Notes: generated by a model from the sequence alone, not told the origin. 64,000 nt of DNA from Aphelocoma coerulescens (GCF_041296385.1 NW_027183503.1:407170-471169), one strand, 5' to 3'; numbered from the stretch's first letter, positions 42,301-55,205 are shown. Program-made: numbers and translations.

Positions 42301-42880
42301 GCTACGCTTCCAGTGTCGAAGCACACAGGTTCCTTGGGGATAAATGAACTTGCAGTTATGTGAACGGATTTGAAGGAAAGGTTTTGCTATTATCATGGGA
42401 AGTTTTGCAAGACTCTTGTGTTTGAAATAAAAGTAGCTCTTCCACAGAAAGAGGTGCTCTACATTTTCTACAATGCAGAATTAATATATTTAAATTGCTC
42501 TGTACAGTTCTCTCTACCATAATGTCATACATGAAATCCCTAATTGTGTTTGGTCTTTGCATATTAAGTGTTTTAATCAATTAATTCTGAGTTCAATATT
42601 TTTAAATTGAATGTTAAAATTAACCCATCAGCCCAGGTACAGAAATCAAGTCCCATTATCAATGTTTTCAATTGTTCAAAGTAGTTTCTTAAGAGAGTTG
42701 CACTATTCCAAGTTAAAAATCCTCAGTTTTAAAAATCCCCAAGTTATGTCCCTTTCTCAAACTTTAAACCACTTGTACACCAGAAGATTTCTCTTTCCTA
42801 TGTTTATTGTCTACTTTTACAAGTGTTTTAAGATGTGTTGGATGTATTTTAATATTTTTTTAACAGTTTTTACTTGGCAC
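39325..42880. other. Intergenic or intronic DNA, nothing recognised
   Basis: AT-rich with a GC-rich patch at 39890-40160. Short frames on both strands without domains or convincing splice borders. No retroelement signature recognised. Confidence 0.4.
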
Positions 42881-42989
42881 TCTAACTCAAAGCCCAACTC
42901 CAAAAACCCCAGTTTCTAGCAGCCACCAGCTATTTTTAGCCCCTCAGCCCTTAGCCGGCAGGCAAGCTCCATGGCAACCTGAATTTTAA

Positions 42990-43510
42990 GGAGGGCATTT
43001 TACCGCCCTTATCTCAACTGATACCACCCCTCTGACAACGATGAGCCATTGGTGGGCTGAGATGTCTCTCAAAGGGAAAGCACCAATCACTTTAAACCGA
43101 AGGGGCGGGCTGTGGGCGGGCTGTGGGCAGGCTGGGGCGGAGCAAAGGAACTATAAAAAGTAAGAGAAGCCTCAGGAAGGTCAGAGGGAGTGGTGTGCGT
43201 GCTAGATGTGGGTGGGTGTGAGTGCTGGGCATTAAAAGCCTTACTCCTATGAAGGAGCCTTGAATAATTTTTTTCTGACTTTTGGACCAGCCCCAAGTCA
43301 GCTCAGCACTGCAAGTCCTTTTTCTCTACCTGACGTCCAGTGCTGTCTCAGCCAGAAGATCTCAGATCCCTGCACTCCTGGGGCATGCCATCTATCGAGC
43401 CATAGGATCCCAAATTTGTATATTTTTCTAATTTTTGTAATTTTTAAATTTTTCTGTTTCCAATAAATTATTTTAATTTTTAATTTATCTAAGAGTTGTC
43501 TCCTTCCTCA
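42990..43510 (+). mobile_element. LTR-like block with promoter and polyadenylation signals
   Basis: CCAAT (about 43084), four GGGCGGGCTGT-type GC-rich units (43104-43140), TATA box ACTATAAAAAG (43150-43160), ATTAAA (about 43231) and AATAAA (43462-43467), within about 500 bp. This is the element order of a solo LTR. I could not fix TG..CA ends or a target-site duplication, so an old host promoter is the alternative. Confidence 0.4.
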
Positions 43511-46500
43511 CACATAAATAACAATACCCTCCACTATCCCTTCTTGTGAAATCAAAATGCTCTTTTCAAGTGTTCCCAATGAGAGTAATCTGATTTGCTT
43601 GCTTAGCTTACGCTTCTTCTATGGCTAAAGACCCACAAGGAGTTTAAGCTTCATATGATGGGAATATATTTGCCTGCTACTGCTAACTTCTTCAAAAATG
43701 TGAGGCTCGGTGGTTTTTGGCAGAGTTCTCTGTAATAAAAAACTTCCCACACTCTTCAGCAGCAAACAGTATCAGCTACAGCAAAATTAGAAAATAAAAT
43801 GCGATGACATCAGTTCATCCAGAAGAATCTGAGTGCTTTTGCAGATGAGCCTCTGCAGTTAATAGTTCATTTCACTCTCTGTGAGCTCAGTTCCCTGAGT
43901 GCCATCATTCCTACTAATTGACATCGGTCCCTGCTCCCTGTCTTTACCGGCTGCAGGTCTGTCCAGCCTTGGGTGTGGTCCAGCACACACACACCCACAG
44001 CTCCCACTCAAATTTTGTGCCACCTGGAACAAATTGCCAAGATGTCCCTCACCTCACAAAAGCGAGGAGTTGGTATTGATGACAGTAGTCAAGCAGAAAT
44101 TGTCCGGATTTTCTTTATTGTCTAATTTTTAAAGTAGAAGAACAGTTCTAGGGTGCCTAAATCTAAAACATTACCATTCTGATTGGAAATAACCTACTAC
44201 AGACACCTTCTTTTGTGCATTAGTGTTTCCTTCCTAGGGCTTTTTATTCTTCACTTAACGGAGCTGATCCTGTACTAGTTGGGAGTATTTCAATATTCCC
44301 CTCCTGTTCTTGGGTTATTGATTTGGACCTGTTTGGTCCATCTTGTTGTGTTTTACAGAGTGAATGATAACCTGAGGAATTACTGAAAAGATCAGGGCAC
44401 TGTCTCCTGAAAGAGAAGAAAAACGGAACTGCTTCCAGTATAGGATAACCTAAAGCATAACTTCTTAGACAAACTGACACTGATGAAATAAATAAATAAA
44501 TGGAAAAAATGATGCTAGAGACCTGAATCTTCATATTTACAGGAGAATACGAGGGGCTGAAACAAGCCTCTCTGCATTCCATGCCAGAAGGATTCCTACT
44601 CATTAACACATATACGTGCTGATGGATAATTAAGTAATTTGGGAGACAGATCATGCACATGGGAAGCATTTTTGGTATTTTATGACCCCCTTCACTGACC
44701 TATGTAATTACTGTGCTGCTGACTAATGCAGCAACATAAACCCTCTGTGAACATTCTCTATTCCGAAGTTTATTTCGATTCTAGATGACCTTTCTTTTTA
44801 TCTGTTACACTGGGATCAAAAAAAAAAAATCCTTGTTAAATTGTTCTCTTCCCTCCAATGCTAAGAGAAAAAGAATATTATTAAGTAATCAATTTCTAAG
44901 CCACCTCCAGTGTAGTACAGAAAACAGAGCCAACTTCTATTTGGCAAGAACAATTCATGTCCAACCAATCTAATCTCCTTTTCTGACAGGGCAAATGGCT
45001 CAATGGATAAAAAGAAGCAGCAGATGGGACATTTTTACTGTAGTAACATTTTAATGTGTGGTATTTTTACAAACAATACTTAGAAATCATAGGACGATAT
45101 TAGAATACATGGATGGTGTCACCTTGTGCTGGAGCAAAACTTAGTGGGGGAAAAAAAGGGAGTTTAGGGAATAGTGGTTAATGATTTGTCCTCTGGGAAT
45201 ACCTCCCAGGGCAGCACTGCAGAAAAATGGGATTTGCTCGACTTCCTAAACTCTCCTGTAATCAGGCCCTGGGAATGACACACTTTTTATATAATACCAA
45301 TGATAAATACATAATTTCTTGTGATGTCTTTTTCCTCTGAACTCAAGCTTTTCAGTAAGAAATTTATTGAAATTTACCTTTAAAGTTCAGCTGACTCACT
45401 AACTTGACAGGGATTAAAAAATAAAAGCTGAAAGACAGTCCCGATGTCTCATGGGGAGGAAAGGGGACAGAAACCTGACACACTCATTAGAGTAGGAAGA
45501 TTTGGATGTGCACCTGAAGACAAGAACTATGAACTGTTGGGTCAACTAGGCTGGGTTAGGAACCTAACGCTGTGACAGGGACATTTCAAACCCTGGCACT
45601 CAGAAGAAGTTCATGTTTAAGCCATACAGATTCACAGGAATATGAATCTGGAATACGAAATCAGGAATAGGTGATTATAATTACATACTCCAATTAAGGA
45701 CAACATGTAATCACTTGCAGGTACTTAAACACTTTCCTGAAGAAATGCAAACTGTGTTGTTTCCTGCATTAGGGATTATAACTTAAGGTCATGGTTGTAA
45801 TTCCAGATCTAAATGAGAGCAAGTAGGTATCAGATGGAGGTCTAGAAGAGGGATTTAGATGCTAAAAGAGCTTTTAAAGTCTGAACCTAAAAGAAGAAAT
45901 CATTTCCTTTATAAATATGAAACTATAAACAGGAGCAGTGTGTAAAGCTCCTAGATCGGACTCACTCTTGAAGATGATCCTCTCTGGAAGAAATGTGACT
46001 TCAGCTGGAGGAAAGCTGTGGCTCACCAAGCCACTTAAGGTGAATTCTTGGGAGACATATCTGCAGTTGTGAATGCTTTCTGCAGAACACCCAAATCCCC
46101 CCCGTTTCTCTCCACCACTACCTTGCAGCACTAGCTCTTGCCAAGCCCAGATCCTGCTCACAAACTCTGTGTGGCACCTGGCAAGGGAGAAAACTGCTCA
46201 CTGGAGTAGTGACTGAAACACAGACTGACTTGAACTAAGAGGACAAGTGACACCCTTGGCAAGTGACAGTCAGAACCCGCTGGGTTCCCAGCTGTCCCTC
46301 CCTCTCCACACCTCAGCCAAGCCATCTCTTCCCCTCACCGAGCACTCCCAGCACCTCACCCGAGCTACAGCCATGGATGTGGACTCCTGCACATCAGGAG
46401 AAGGTGAATTTCTCTGAGCAGGAGGAGTTTGTGCTGCCTTAGCACCAGTGTGAGCAAGCAAAGGAGCGGGACAAGCTGGGACAGGCCAGGCTGTGTGGGG

Positions 46501-47478
46501 CAGAGCCAGCCATGCTGCTGCTGAACCCTTTCCCCACCCTAACACACAGCTCTGCACTGCTGATTGACTATTTTCTGCCAGTTTGGGCACCTTGGTGCCA
46601 CCCCGGGGAATGTGTGGAATGATGGCATTCCATATGCTGTGGAATATGACCACAGGCATGCAAGTCCCAGTTACCATTATGCATCTCTGAGTTAAACTGT
46701 TTACAGCAAGAGCTGTTTTACGTGGATGGGGAGTGGGAGGTGCTTTATGGCCAACAGGGAATCTCAAAGCCTGGGCTTCTGCTAAATGTGCCAGGGGGCT
46801 AAAAAAGTGTAGTTCCCAAATGGTCAGTTCAGCACCATTCCTGAGCTTGACAGTCACTTTAAATTAGCATGCAATTTAAAAATAAGTATTACACATGAAG
46901 GTTATCTCACAAGGAACATGTAATTTACATTTTGAAACTCACACTCTTGGTTTTGATGTAACCCATAAAGTCCCTGCTCTGCGAGGCCAGTGGACATTCC
47001 TTACTGCCTTTAACTCATTCACCTCTACCTGTTTCCAGGTGATCTTTTTTATCCTTCATCATATTTTGGAAAAGCAATTCCACAGGACAAGAGCTCATAA
47101 TAAATCTCTGGTGCTCGTGCCAAGGAGGACATGATAGACCTGACAAGTTGTGGGATCCCTTTTAGCACCAGGAGTTGTATCATTCATCCAGAGACCCCTG
47201 ACAGTCATCTCGAACATTACGTGCCCTCACACTGCTTTTTAAATCCTATAGATGTTTAAAGAAATGCTTTTATCTTCTTTGATCTTCTGCAACCATGCAA
47301 GTATTAACATACACAATGCTCACAGAAAGACACAGGATAAAATGGTTATTTTTAGAATTTCCTCACTTCATAAAACAGTACAAGAGCTATGATGCCACAA
47401 AGAACTCACTATGAATTCTTCTTATAAGCAAACAGAGGAAGTGTAAGTTTAGGAAGAGACAAGGAGTTCAGAAGAGGC
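43511..47478. other. Intergenic or intronic DNA, nothing recognised
   Basis: Mostly AT-rich. 46270-46860 is GC-richer with a 195-codon minus-strand frame, but it has no recognisable domain. EFCC1 exons 3 onward could lie here or beyond; I could not identify them. Confidence 0.4.
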
Positions 47479-48690
47479 ATGTAGTGGTTTGGGCTAAAAT
47501 ACTCATTACTGTTTATCTTCTGTGAGATAAGAATTAGGAGAAATGCAAAGCAGGCACCAACTTGAAAGGATATAAAGAAGTTTATTAACAGACCTAAAAG
47601 AAGAAAAGGAAAAAAAAAAACTTTATACCACCTTCAGAACTCTGCTCGTCCCCCCACCTTCCTCCCTTCTCCCACTGACAATGTAAAAAGACAACCCTTA
47701 AGATGTTCAGTCTGTTTACCACTTCTATAATAACCTTGTTCAGTCCATTTAGAAAGAGAAGTCTCTGCTTGCTCATGCTATGAAAACATTATCACAACGA
47801 GACAGCCACCCACTTCCAAATATTGTTCAGTCCATTTAGGAAGAGGAGTCTCTCTGCTCACATGTGAGTCCCTTCCCCCCCGAATTGCAGCTTTTCCCGC
47901 AACTGCTTTCGAGGGTCCACTCTTGAAGTTTTTTGGGGTACAATTTTAAGGTTGAGCCGTTCAGAAACAAAGAAACAGAGGCCCTTCTCCTTCCCTGGGA
48001 GCAAAGGGTCTTCCTCATCTTCATCTTTAGGACTATGTCTGGGAGCATCTCTAGGAATTGAGGTTTTTCTCCTTTCCCATTTGGAGCAAAAGTCCTCATC
48101 TGGTTCATCTCTCCCTGTCCAAACTTCTCATGAAATTACAGCTGTGGCAGCATCTGCCTATTGCTCACGAGTTGAACACTCCACCCCCCATATCTTCATG
48201 GAATTACAACGGGATACTCTGATAGATCATAGCTTCACAACACAATTTCAGCTTTAAGCATCTCCTCTCTCTCTTCCCTCGGGTTTTCAGCTCTTCACAG
48301 CAATAAAAGGGTTAATCTCACCTCGGCCTTGCAGCTTTGCAGCTGGAATGTTGAATTTTTCTTATCACAGTGGAGAGGGGGGAGAGCCAAGCCGCTCCGG
48401 CTGCCCATGGCAAGGCAGTGTGTGGGGGGGGGGTTCCATGGCTGGAACAGGCCCATGGCTACCACGATGGCCGTGGCCTGGCCAGCTGGCCCCCACACGG
48501 GGCCCGCAGCCACCTGTGCCAGCGCCGGAAACGAGAGAGAGCTTGGGGGGGAGTTTGTCTATTCTTAAGTGTGGATCACAGAGGCGGTCACAACTTTAAG
48601 TGGCTTAAAGAATTGTCCATATTCAAACATATTCAAATCAGCTGATAGGTTCTGTCAGGTCCCAGAGGAAGCTGTAAGCACCCCTTGGCA
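47479..48690 (+). mobile_element. LTR-like interspersed repeat
   Basis: Starts TGTAGTGGTTTGGGCTAAAA, a phrase I associate with common passerine LTR-type repeats. It contains an internally duplicated segment ('ttgttcagtccatttag(a/g)aag(a/g)g(g/a)agtctct' at about 47730 and 47824) and an AATAAA at 48302. The end near 48690 is uncertain. Confidence 0.45.
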
Positions 48691-49627
48691 AGGACATCCC
48701 TTCCGGGACTATGCTTGCTAACCTATGACAAGGCAATTCATTAAAATACTAGATTTAGTAGTGCAGGTAAAAATATATCCATAAATACTGGTTTTGCTTT
48801 GGGTCAGTGAGAACATAAACTAGATTTTATGCCACAGGTCAGTCTTAAACTTGGGCAGAAATGCCTAACACTTCATAACCATCTATGAGTCCAAGTTTCA
48901 TTTGAGATAAAAAGCAACAAAGGCAGTGAACTATTCAATTCATGACCAGCCTTCTGGCTTCTGGAAAGATTTGTTTATGCTGTTACAAAAGCGGGGTTTA
49001 GTTGAGTAATGTATTCTTTGTTTGAGATTCCCACTATATTATTTTGTGGGTTTAGGAACATTTCGGCTTGTCTCTTTTCAGTATTACCTATTCTGCCAGT
49101 GAGGAAGCAATGAAGTCACAGCAGAGTTTAAAACCACTGGCCAGAAGTTGTCCTTGTGTGCTTTTCCCCAGTTCCTAGGACATGTTGAAGAACTTTCTTA
49201 TGAAATGGAATGTCAGCCATCTGATTGCAGCTGGCTTGGGATGGGACCTAATGACCAGGAAATGCAGTGGACAAAATAAGTGTGTTGGAAATGGTTTCTG
49301 AAGGACTGTCAGGAATTTGTTTTGGGGCTTTCTGGAAGCACTGCCATGCTGAGTTCTGTTGCTGTGTGTTTGAGGAGTAACTTCAGCTCTCTGTAGATCA
49401 CCACCCTTACTTGGCCTACCTTCCACTGAATGCTCCCAGTTCTCTTAGGGATAGGGATCCATAAGAGGAAACCCAATAAAATGGACAAGCAGCTTCTAAT
49501 TTCTCTCTGGCTAGATTTTACAAGATGTATTTGGAGACGTTTAATAAGCCACAACCAGAGATTCTCAGACTGACTTGTGTCCCAACACTGTGACTTTATA
49601 GGCGCTTTTTGACGGACTCCAACCTAC
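48691..49627. other. EFCC1 intron 2, nothing else recognised
   Basis: Lies directly downstream (minus strand) of the exon 2 donor. AT-rich, no further exon or repeat recognised. Confidence 0.45.
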
Positions 49628-50034
49628 CTGTAGTGCTGCAGTTGTGATTCCAGCTGCTGAACGTGTATTTGCAGATGTGGCACCTCCTTAGCTTTCTCTT
49701 CCAGCTCCTTCACTTTGCCAAGACTGTTGAGGACGGCGTGTCTGGCCTCTTCCACCTTCCTCCTCGTCTCCGCCTGCTCCCTCTTCAGGTTACGGTTGCA
49801 GTCTTCCAGGCTGACCAGAGCTTCCTGAGAGCTCTTCAGCTCCCTCTTCAGCTCCTGATTGAACTTGAATGCTTCTTCAATCTGCCCATCCCTGGAGCTC
49901 CGGATGAGCTCCATTTCCTTCAGGACACTTTGGAGGCACTTGGTCTGGGAGTGCTTCTGTGTTGATGGTCTCTTACTCCCTACGAAACAGGTTCCCTCCT
50001 CTTTATGGCTGGCATGGCTCTTCCGCAGTCCCAC
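49628..50034 (-). CDS. EFCC1: EFCC1 exon 2 (coiled coil)
   Basis: EF-hand and coiled-coil domain-containing protein 1; its cellular role is poorly known. A TTACAG acceptor and a CAG|GTAGGTTGG donor bound a 407-bp fully open exon beginning VGLRKSHASHK. It contains long heptad-rich helix sequence (SRDGQIEEAFKFNQELKREL, REQAETRRKVEEARHAVLNS, and a VQQLESQLQHYR end). The acceptor phase fits the exon 1 donor (CAG|), so the two exons join without a split codon. Recognised by similarity to vertebrate EFCC1 from memory. Later exons are not identified in the window. Confidence 0.85.
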
Positions 50035-50173
50035 CTGTAATGACCAGGAGCAGAAAGCAGGGAGAAATTGATGTGTTTTAAAGCAACTGACATTTTAATA
50101 AAGACTGAAAATGGCTGGATTGTGCTTTGTTGGGGTTTTTTTTGAATCACATACAGTTGATCAGCAGCTAAAG

Positions 50174-50772
50174 TGCCTCTGCGTCCCCTTGGAGCAGTTC
50201 CCACTCAGCCCGGTCAGCTCTGGACGCAGCAGGCTGCGGGGGCCAGCCTCTGGTATCAGAGGGACCGGAGGTCTGGCTCGTGGGTCCTTCCACAGGACGG
50301 CGGCAATGGAGGCAGGTGGTGGAAGAAAGGGGCAGGCTCAGCGTTGGGTTAAATCCAGCAGGTTTACTGGGCCCCCGAACGGGAGACCTCACCTACCAGG
50401 GGTGCCCAGCAGTGAGCAGGCTGGAGGGCTTGTGCGAGGGATTTTATGGAGGGGCGGTTACAAGGGAGGGATTACAGAACAACCAATCAGGGAAGGGAAA
50501 GGTGTGGCAAACAAGGTAAAGGACACAAACAGGAACCAACCGTATGAAAAGAAGGGAGGGACTCCCTTCCCAGGACCAATCACCGGGCCCCCAGACCAGA
50601 ACTTTCCAGAAGCATGGGAGGGGTGTCGGGGTGACTGGCAGAGCCCTGGGAGGAGACAATGCTGCCACATAGGGTAATTTGAATAAAATAGGGAGGGCGC
50701 CAACTGGGATCATAAAAAAATACAAAACCATAGGGGAGACCCAGACCAAACCAAACCCAACACACTCCCACA
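50174..50772 (-). mobile_element. Solo LTR in EFCC1 intron 1
   Basis: 599 bp with TG..CA ends (minus-strand start TGTGGGAGTGTG) and a perfect 6-bp target duplication CTAAAG (50168-50173 and 50773-50778). The minus strand has CCAAT-type boxes, a CATAAAAT TATA-like box and an AGTAAA polyadenylation-like signal. It is the same orientation as EFCC1. No internal retroviral sequence remains, so it is the product of LTR-LTR recombination. Six-base target duplications are usual for alpha- and betaretrovirus-like elements. Confidence 0.85.
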
Positions 50773-50778
50773 CTAAAG

Positions 50779-51929
50779 CTACTTGACCTTTGCCAAACAC
50801 AGAGACAAGGAAAAGATCTCTGGAAAGTAGTTTTTAATACCTAACTATACATAGAGTATTCAAACTACTCACTATTATGTTATTGCACAAGTTTCTGTAT
50901 AGCTTTAATGTCATTACTGTGGTCTGTACTCAGAAGTCAAGTAGTGTGCTGAAAAAGATATTTCCCATGAAGTTGTGTTCAGAAGAAGAGAGCAGGGAGC
51001 AGCTGGGGGGGTGTTCTGGAGCTCTCCTCTTTGTCGTTTTTATTCTTCCTGGGGCTTCAGACTCATGACTTCATGTTTGCTTCAGATTTCCTTTCCCTTT
51101 TCAGATGAAAATGGTAAAAGTGGCTTTGACCTGCCATGATGGACGTTGTGAAGAGGAGCAGCCAGCGAACGCAAGTGGCAGTGTCACACATGGAGCAGTT
51201 CTGTGAGTCCTGTGTTAGTATCAAATCAGACCTGATCAGACCTGCCAGAACAACTGGTCCATGCTGCCCTTCACTGCCCTGCCTGTCCCACGCTATTTCA
51301 TGGCAGAGTAATTTAACTGCTGTTAAGTGTGTATGTGTTTCACTCAAGCCAGTACAGCAGAACCAACAGAAACCAGCCCCAGAATTAATGGGGCTCTGCA
51401 GAGGAGCCCAAGACTGTTCATCAGCCTGCCCACAGAACTGAAATCTTGTGACCACGCTCTGAAGAAAATGTACTTCTAAGGTTTCTGAGGCACTTATGAC
51501 TGAGGCACTGTACGTGCTTGTACAGGTAAGACTCCAGAAGTTCTTTCCCACTTCAGGAAAAAGCCTGCAGTGGTGCATATCCAGTATTTGGTATCAGCAC
51601 ATCCTGACTGAAAGTGCAATAGAAGCAGCAGCATTGTACACTTGGGTCTGTTAAGCTGAACTCCCCTACACTTTTAACAGAGTGCTCATCAGCCTGTCCC
51701 ATAGCTACATCCAATGGCACACTGGTGAAGATACGTTTCTCCTTAAAGCCTCCCTGCAACTAAACTTTGCTAAAAAGTTAATGCCGAGGATGAACGAGCA
51801 ACTTGGGTCTCAGTCTGGAGGTGGAGGGGTTTTTAACACTGACTTTCCGAGAGCAGCATCTTTCCTGAAGCACTCGGGGCCACCCGAGCCGCCTCCGGGA
51901 GGCCGGTGCAGAAGCCGCCCCGGACTCAC
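50779..51929 (-). other. EFCC1 intron 1 remainder
   Basis: No exon, repeat or LTR recognised between the solo LTR and the exon 1 donor. Confidence 0.5.
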
Positions 51930-52569
51930 CTGCAGCGCCAGGCACCGCGCATCACTGCTCTGCAGGGCGGCCCGCGTGTCCTCCACCAGCTCCCGCAGGC
52001 TGCCGTTCTCCTCTTCCAGCTTGGCCATGCGGTCCTCGGCCTGCTCCAGCGCCACGATCTCCTCGTAGCACTCTCGGGAGCAGGGCCCCGGCGGCCGCCG
52101 CTCGGCGCTGCCCGTGGCTCCGCGGCCGGCGGGGTCGGCGCGGCAGCGGCGGGGGCTGCGCAGGCAGATCTGGGTCTCAATGTGCTCGCTCTCCCGGCCC
52201 AGCGGCAGCCGCGGCCCCGCACCACCCGCGCGGGTGCTGAAGTGGCCGCAGAGCCGCGCGGAACTGGCGGAAGGTGAGCTCGGCCGAGAGCCCGTCCCAC
52301 AGCCCCGCGCACTCCTCGGGGTCCGCCGCCTCCTCCAGCCCCAGCACCTGGCACAGCGAGTGCAAGTCCTCGCCGGGGATGCGGCCCGCCCCGGCGCAGT
52401 CCAGGTGGTGGAAGATCTCCTGCCGGTACTGGTCCAGGCCGGTGGCCAGCACGACGATCTCGTTCTCCACGCCGCGGTCCAGCCCGTAGTGGTAGGCGAG
52501 GGCGCTGACCAGCCACTGCGTGCGCCGGGTCGGCCACCCGTAGGGGTCCCAGCCCTCAGGCGGCTCCAT
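51930..52569 (-). CDS. EFCC1: EFCC1 exon 1, with a 2-bp frameshift
   Basis: ATG at 52569 gives [20 protein letters not shown], then the strongly conserved [20 protein letters not shown] and an EF-hand-like [19 protein letters not shown]. At about 52255-52261 the frame shifts: ELTFRQFR is followed, in another frame, by [21 protein letters not shown] and the coiled-coil start [20 protein letters not shown], up to CAG|GTGAGTCC. The exon is 640 bp; 642 would keep frame, consistent with loss of one CG from a CGCGCG run. Either the gene is damaged here or it is a sequencing or assembly error in GC-rich DNA. The exon sits in a CpG island. Confidence 0.85.
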
Positions 52570-52641
52570 TGCACCCGCCCGTCCCACGGAGCTGCCCGAC
52601 CATCCCGAGCGCCCACCGGCCCCAGAGCTCAGCCCTGGCCC

Positions 52642-54257
52642 GCGGCGGGACGGGATGGGATGGGCGGGACGGGCGGGGCAGGGCCGCCGCTGCCCCGGCG
52701 CTGCTCCAGCGCTGCTCACGGAGTGCCCGGCTCGCCCCACAGTGGAGTCGCGATCCCCTTTGTCCGTCAGGAAAAGGGATTCAGGCAAAGCGGGCAGGTG
52801 CCACCCTGCTTGGTTTGTGTGCCAAGCCTGCGCCCCAAGCTTGTTTCTGATTTCTTAAGTAATTTCTCCCTGCTTCCTCTTTAACAGCAGCAAGACAATA
52901 GCATCTCACAATCCAGTTTGACAAGTGAGGCTTGTGAACAAGTGAGTGCTTCTCCACGAAATTAAAAACCCAATGCGCCTGAAAGTCGACCTTCTGTTTG
53001 CTCAGGCTTCCTTACCTCTGTAGATGAGGTGACTTTATGGTGTAGGTATGTGGGTTTTAAATTGCCTGTGATAGAGATGAGTAAGGGCTAAACCTGTTCA
53101 AATGCTGAGCTGCCCAAAGCAGTGATTTTAGTCTCTCTTTGGCTGGGGAGTAGGACTGGCGTTGTTGAACCCAGGGAGCAGCACGAGCAGGGCTCCTCCA
53201 GCAGCAGGGACACACCACGAGCCAGAGGCGACCGTGGCACCAGAGGGGACCGTGGCACCAGCCACGCCCAAGGTCTGAGCAGGGTGGCAAAGTCATGTGG
53301 TGCTAAGAGGCTGCTTTAACAGCCCAGGCAAGGCATGGGTCAGGTCTGGGGACCATCCAAGGAGTCCTGTCAAGAGTAAATCATTCTAAGATTCTCCCTA
53401 GGACAAAAATAGGATTTTGTCCCGCTGATACGTGAGGAAAGAGAATTCAAGTTCATTTGAAACACTGTTAATACAGGCTTGGGTTTCTTTTGAGTGAACT
53501 GACGCTAATAAATGTTTGCTCACGTGTGGTGGGGTTTCTCTGCAAATAGGCTTTGATGATTCATCTGATCACATTCGGCTTTGCTCTTTAAGATAAATTG
53601 AGCACCTGAGTAGCTATTGTTGAGGAATGGAGACTTGTTTGTAGCTTAGTATTTTCTCAGGATGAGCCGTACATTTTAGCACAGCAGGAAGGTAAGGGAA
53701 AGGTTTAAAAGCTTTCCCTCCTGAAGTGACACACTTTCAGAGGAGCCTGCAGAGGAGAAGTCCTCTCAGCCACTGCCAGGGCTCTTTGCCTCCTCTGCAG
53801 GCTCAGTATTCTGGGAGTTCCATGAGCCTCAGCTGCCACACTATTTCCTCAGAATATTTCTTGTTGTGCAGTACACAGGAAGAATATTCTGTGCTAGATT
53901 GTCCTCTGGGCTTTGAGGTAAATCTCAGGAATTCTGGTGATTTTCGTGTCCAGATGAACTTTTTTTAGCTAGTAAGGAAAAGGGAAGAGGTGCCATCGAA
54001 AATTAATTGCTCAAAATTTGAGTGGCCCAACCACACGAAAAATGAAGTCTAAACTGGAGAATTTTTTATTTTTTTTCTGCTTACAGGTGGGGTAAAACAG
54101 GCAGTGCTATTGCAAATAAAGTTCTTCGAAGAGATTCAGCCAGCATTCAGCTGCATGAAAATCAAAGCAGCAAAGGATGAGACAGGGCACAGGAAGTGTC
54201 TTCAGCCCTTCCTGTTGTAGGTACAACAGTCAGAGAACTGACTCTAGCAGATGCCCT
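52642..54257. repeat. Segmental duplication, copy 2 (native EFCC1 5' flank)
   Basis: Partner of 23165-24776. It lies 70 bp upstream of the EFCC1 start codon, so it should include the EFCC1 promoter and perhaps 5' UTR. The alignment ends at 54257, exactly where an ERV LTR begins (TGTCACGATCC). Copy 1 continues beyond this point with unrelated sequence. Confidence 0.9.
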
Positions 54258-54933
54258 GTCACGATCCGCTAATGCAAGCGGGGGTCGTGATGGTTCGTTT
54301 ATCGATCTCAGAGTGTAAAAGGACACAAGAGATTTCAGTTTTAATCAGAACAGTGCACCTTTATTAAGTGCCCACAACACAGTAATGGGATGGAAGAGAG
54401 AAAGAGAGAGAGAGAGAAAGAAACACAAAGTAGAGAGGAAGAAAGAGAGAGGGGAGCAATAGCTACCAACGGATGAGACGAAGTCCTCGTGGTCTTCCGC
54501 CAATAGATTCGTCTTCTTTCCGTGGGGAGATCTCCGACTTGGTTATTTCAGAAAGTCCCTTTATAGTCCTTTTCAGAAGCGAGGGGCAACTGGCCAAGAG
54601 GTTGGGAAATCTGCAGCTGTTGTTATGGGGTCCGTTGTTTTGGGAAAACAGGTACAGGACAGGTGGACAGGACAGGTGTGCAGGACAGGTGTGCAGGACA
54701 GGTCGTTCCTTTCCGCTTCAGCGCAGTCCTTCCCTCCTGGGCAGCAAGAAGGGCGCAGTCCATTGCGACCTGCACTAATTTTCCTCAGGAATGCGTACCA
54801 GTTCCCAGCGGGCACACCCGCAGGCAGCACTTGGCAGACATCCCACCTCAGCCAGGACAGGACTCCTCTGTTCAGTCTCTGTCCTCGGCGATGATCGTGA
54901 GGCAGATGAGGGATCTTCGGACCGTCTCTTACA
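54258..54933 (-). mobile_element. 3' LTR of a 5'-truncated ERV
   Basis: Minus-strand ends are TGTAAGAGACGG and CGTGACA. It carries a TATA box (ACTATAAAGG, plus strand about 54551-54560) and an AATAAA (plus-strand complement at 54360-54365). A GA-rich microsatellite lies at 54391-54452. There is no second LTR in the window, so the provirus is incomplete on its 5' side. Confidence 0.7.
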
Positions 54934-55205
54934 CCACCCCGTGACTCACGATTGTCGTCAGGAGAGCTCTATCTGCACGATTTCGTAGTGTTGTTGCAAG
55001 TCTTCAGGACTCATCAATGTTGGTAGCATATCCCGGAAAAGGGGTAGAGAACGTAAGAGAGGAAGGGAAAGAAAAGAAAAAAAAAGAAGGAAACAAAAAA
55101 GAAGGAAATAAATAATTTTTTAATCAGAATACACATGTAAGTTTTTAATCAAAATACCTCTAATTTCTTATCACATCTTATTTTAATACTCGTGTAATTC
55201 GTCTC
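54934..55205 (-). other. ERV env-LTR spacer
   Basis: AT-rich with an A/G-rich run at 55045-55110. No coding sequence. Confidence 0.5.

Noticed and set aside
52622..52680. Extra N-terminal coding sequence for EFCC1 upstream of its ATG
   Set aside because: The frame stays open into the duplicated flank, but similarity to EFCC1 begins only at MEPPEG; upstream is better read as 5' UTR or promoter.
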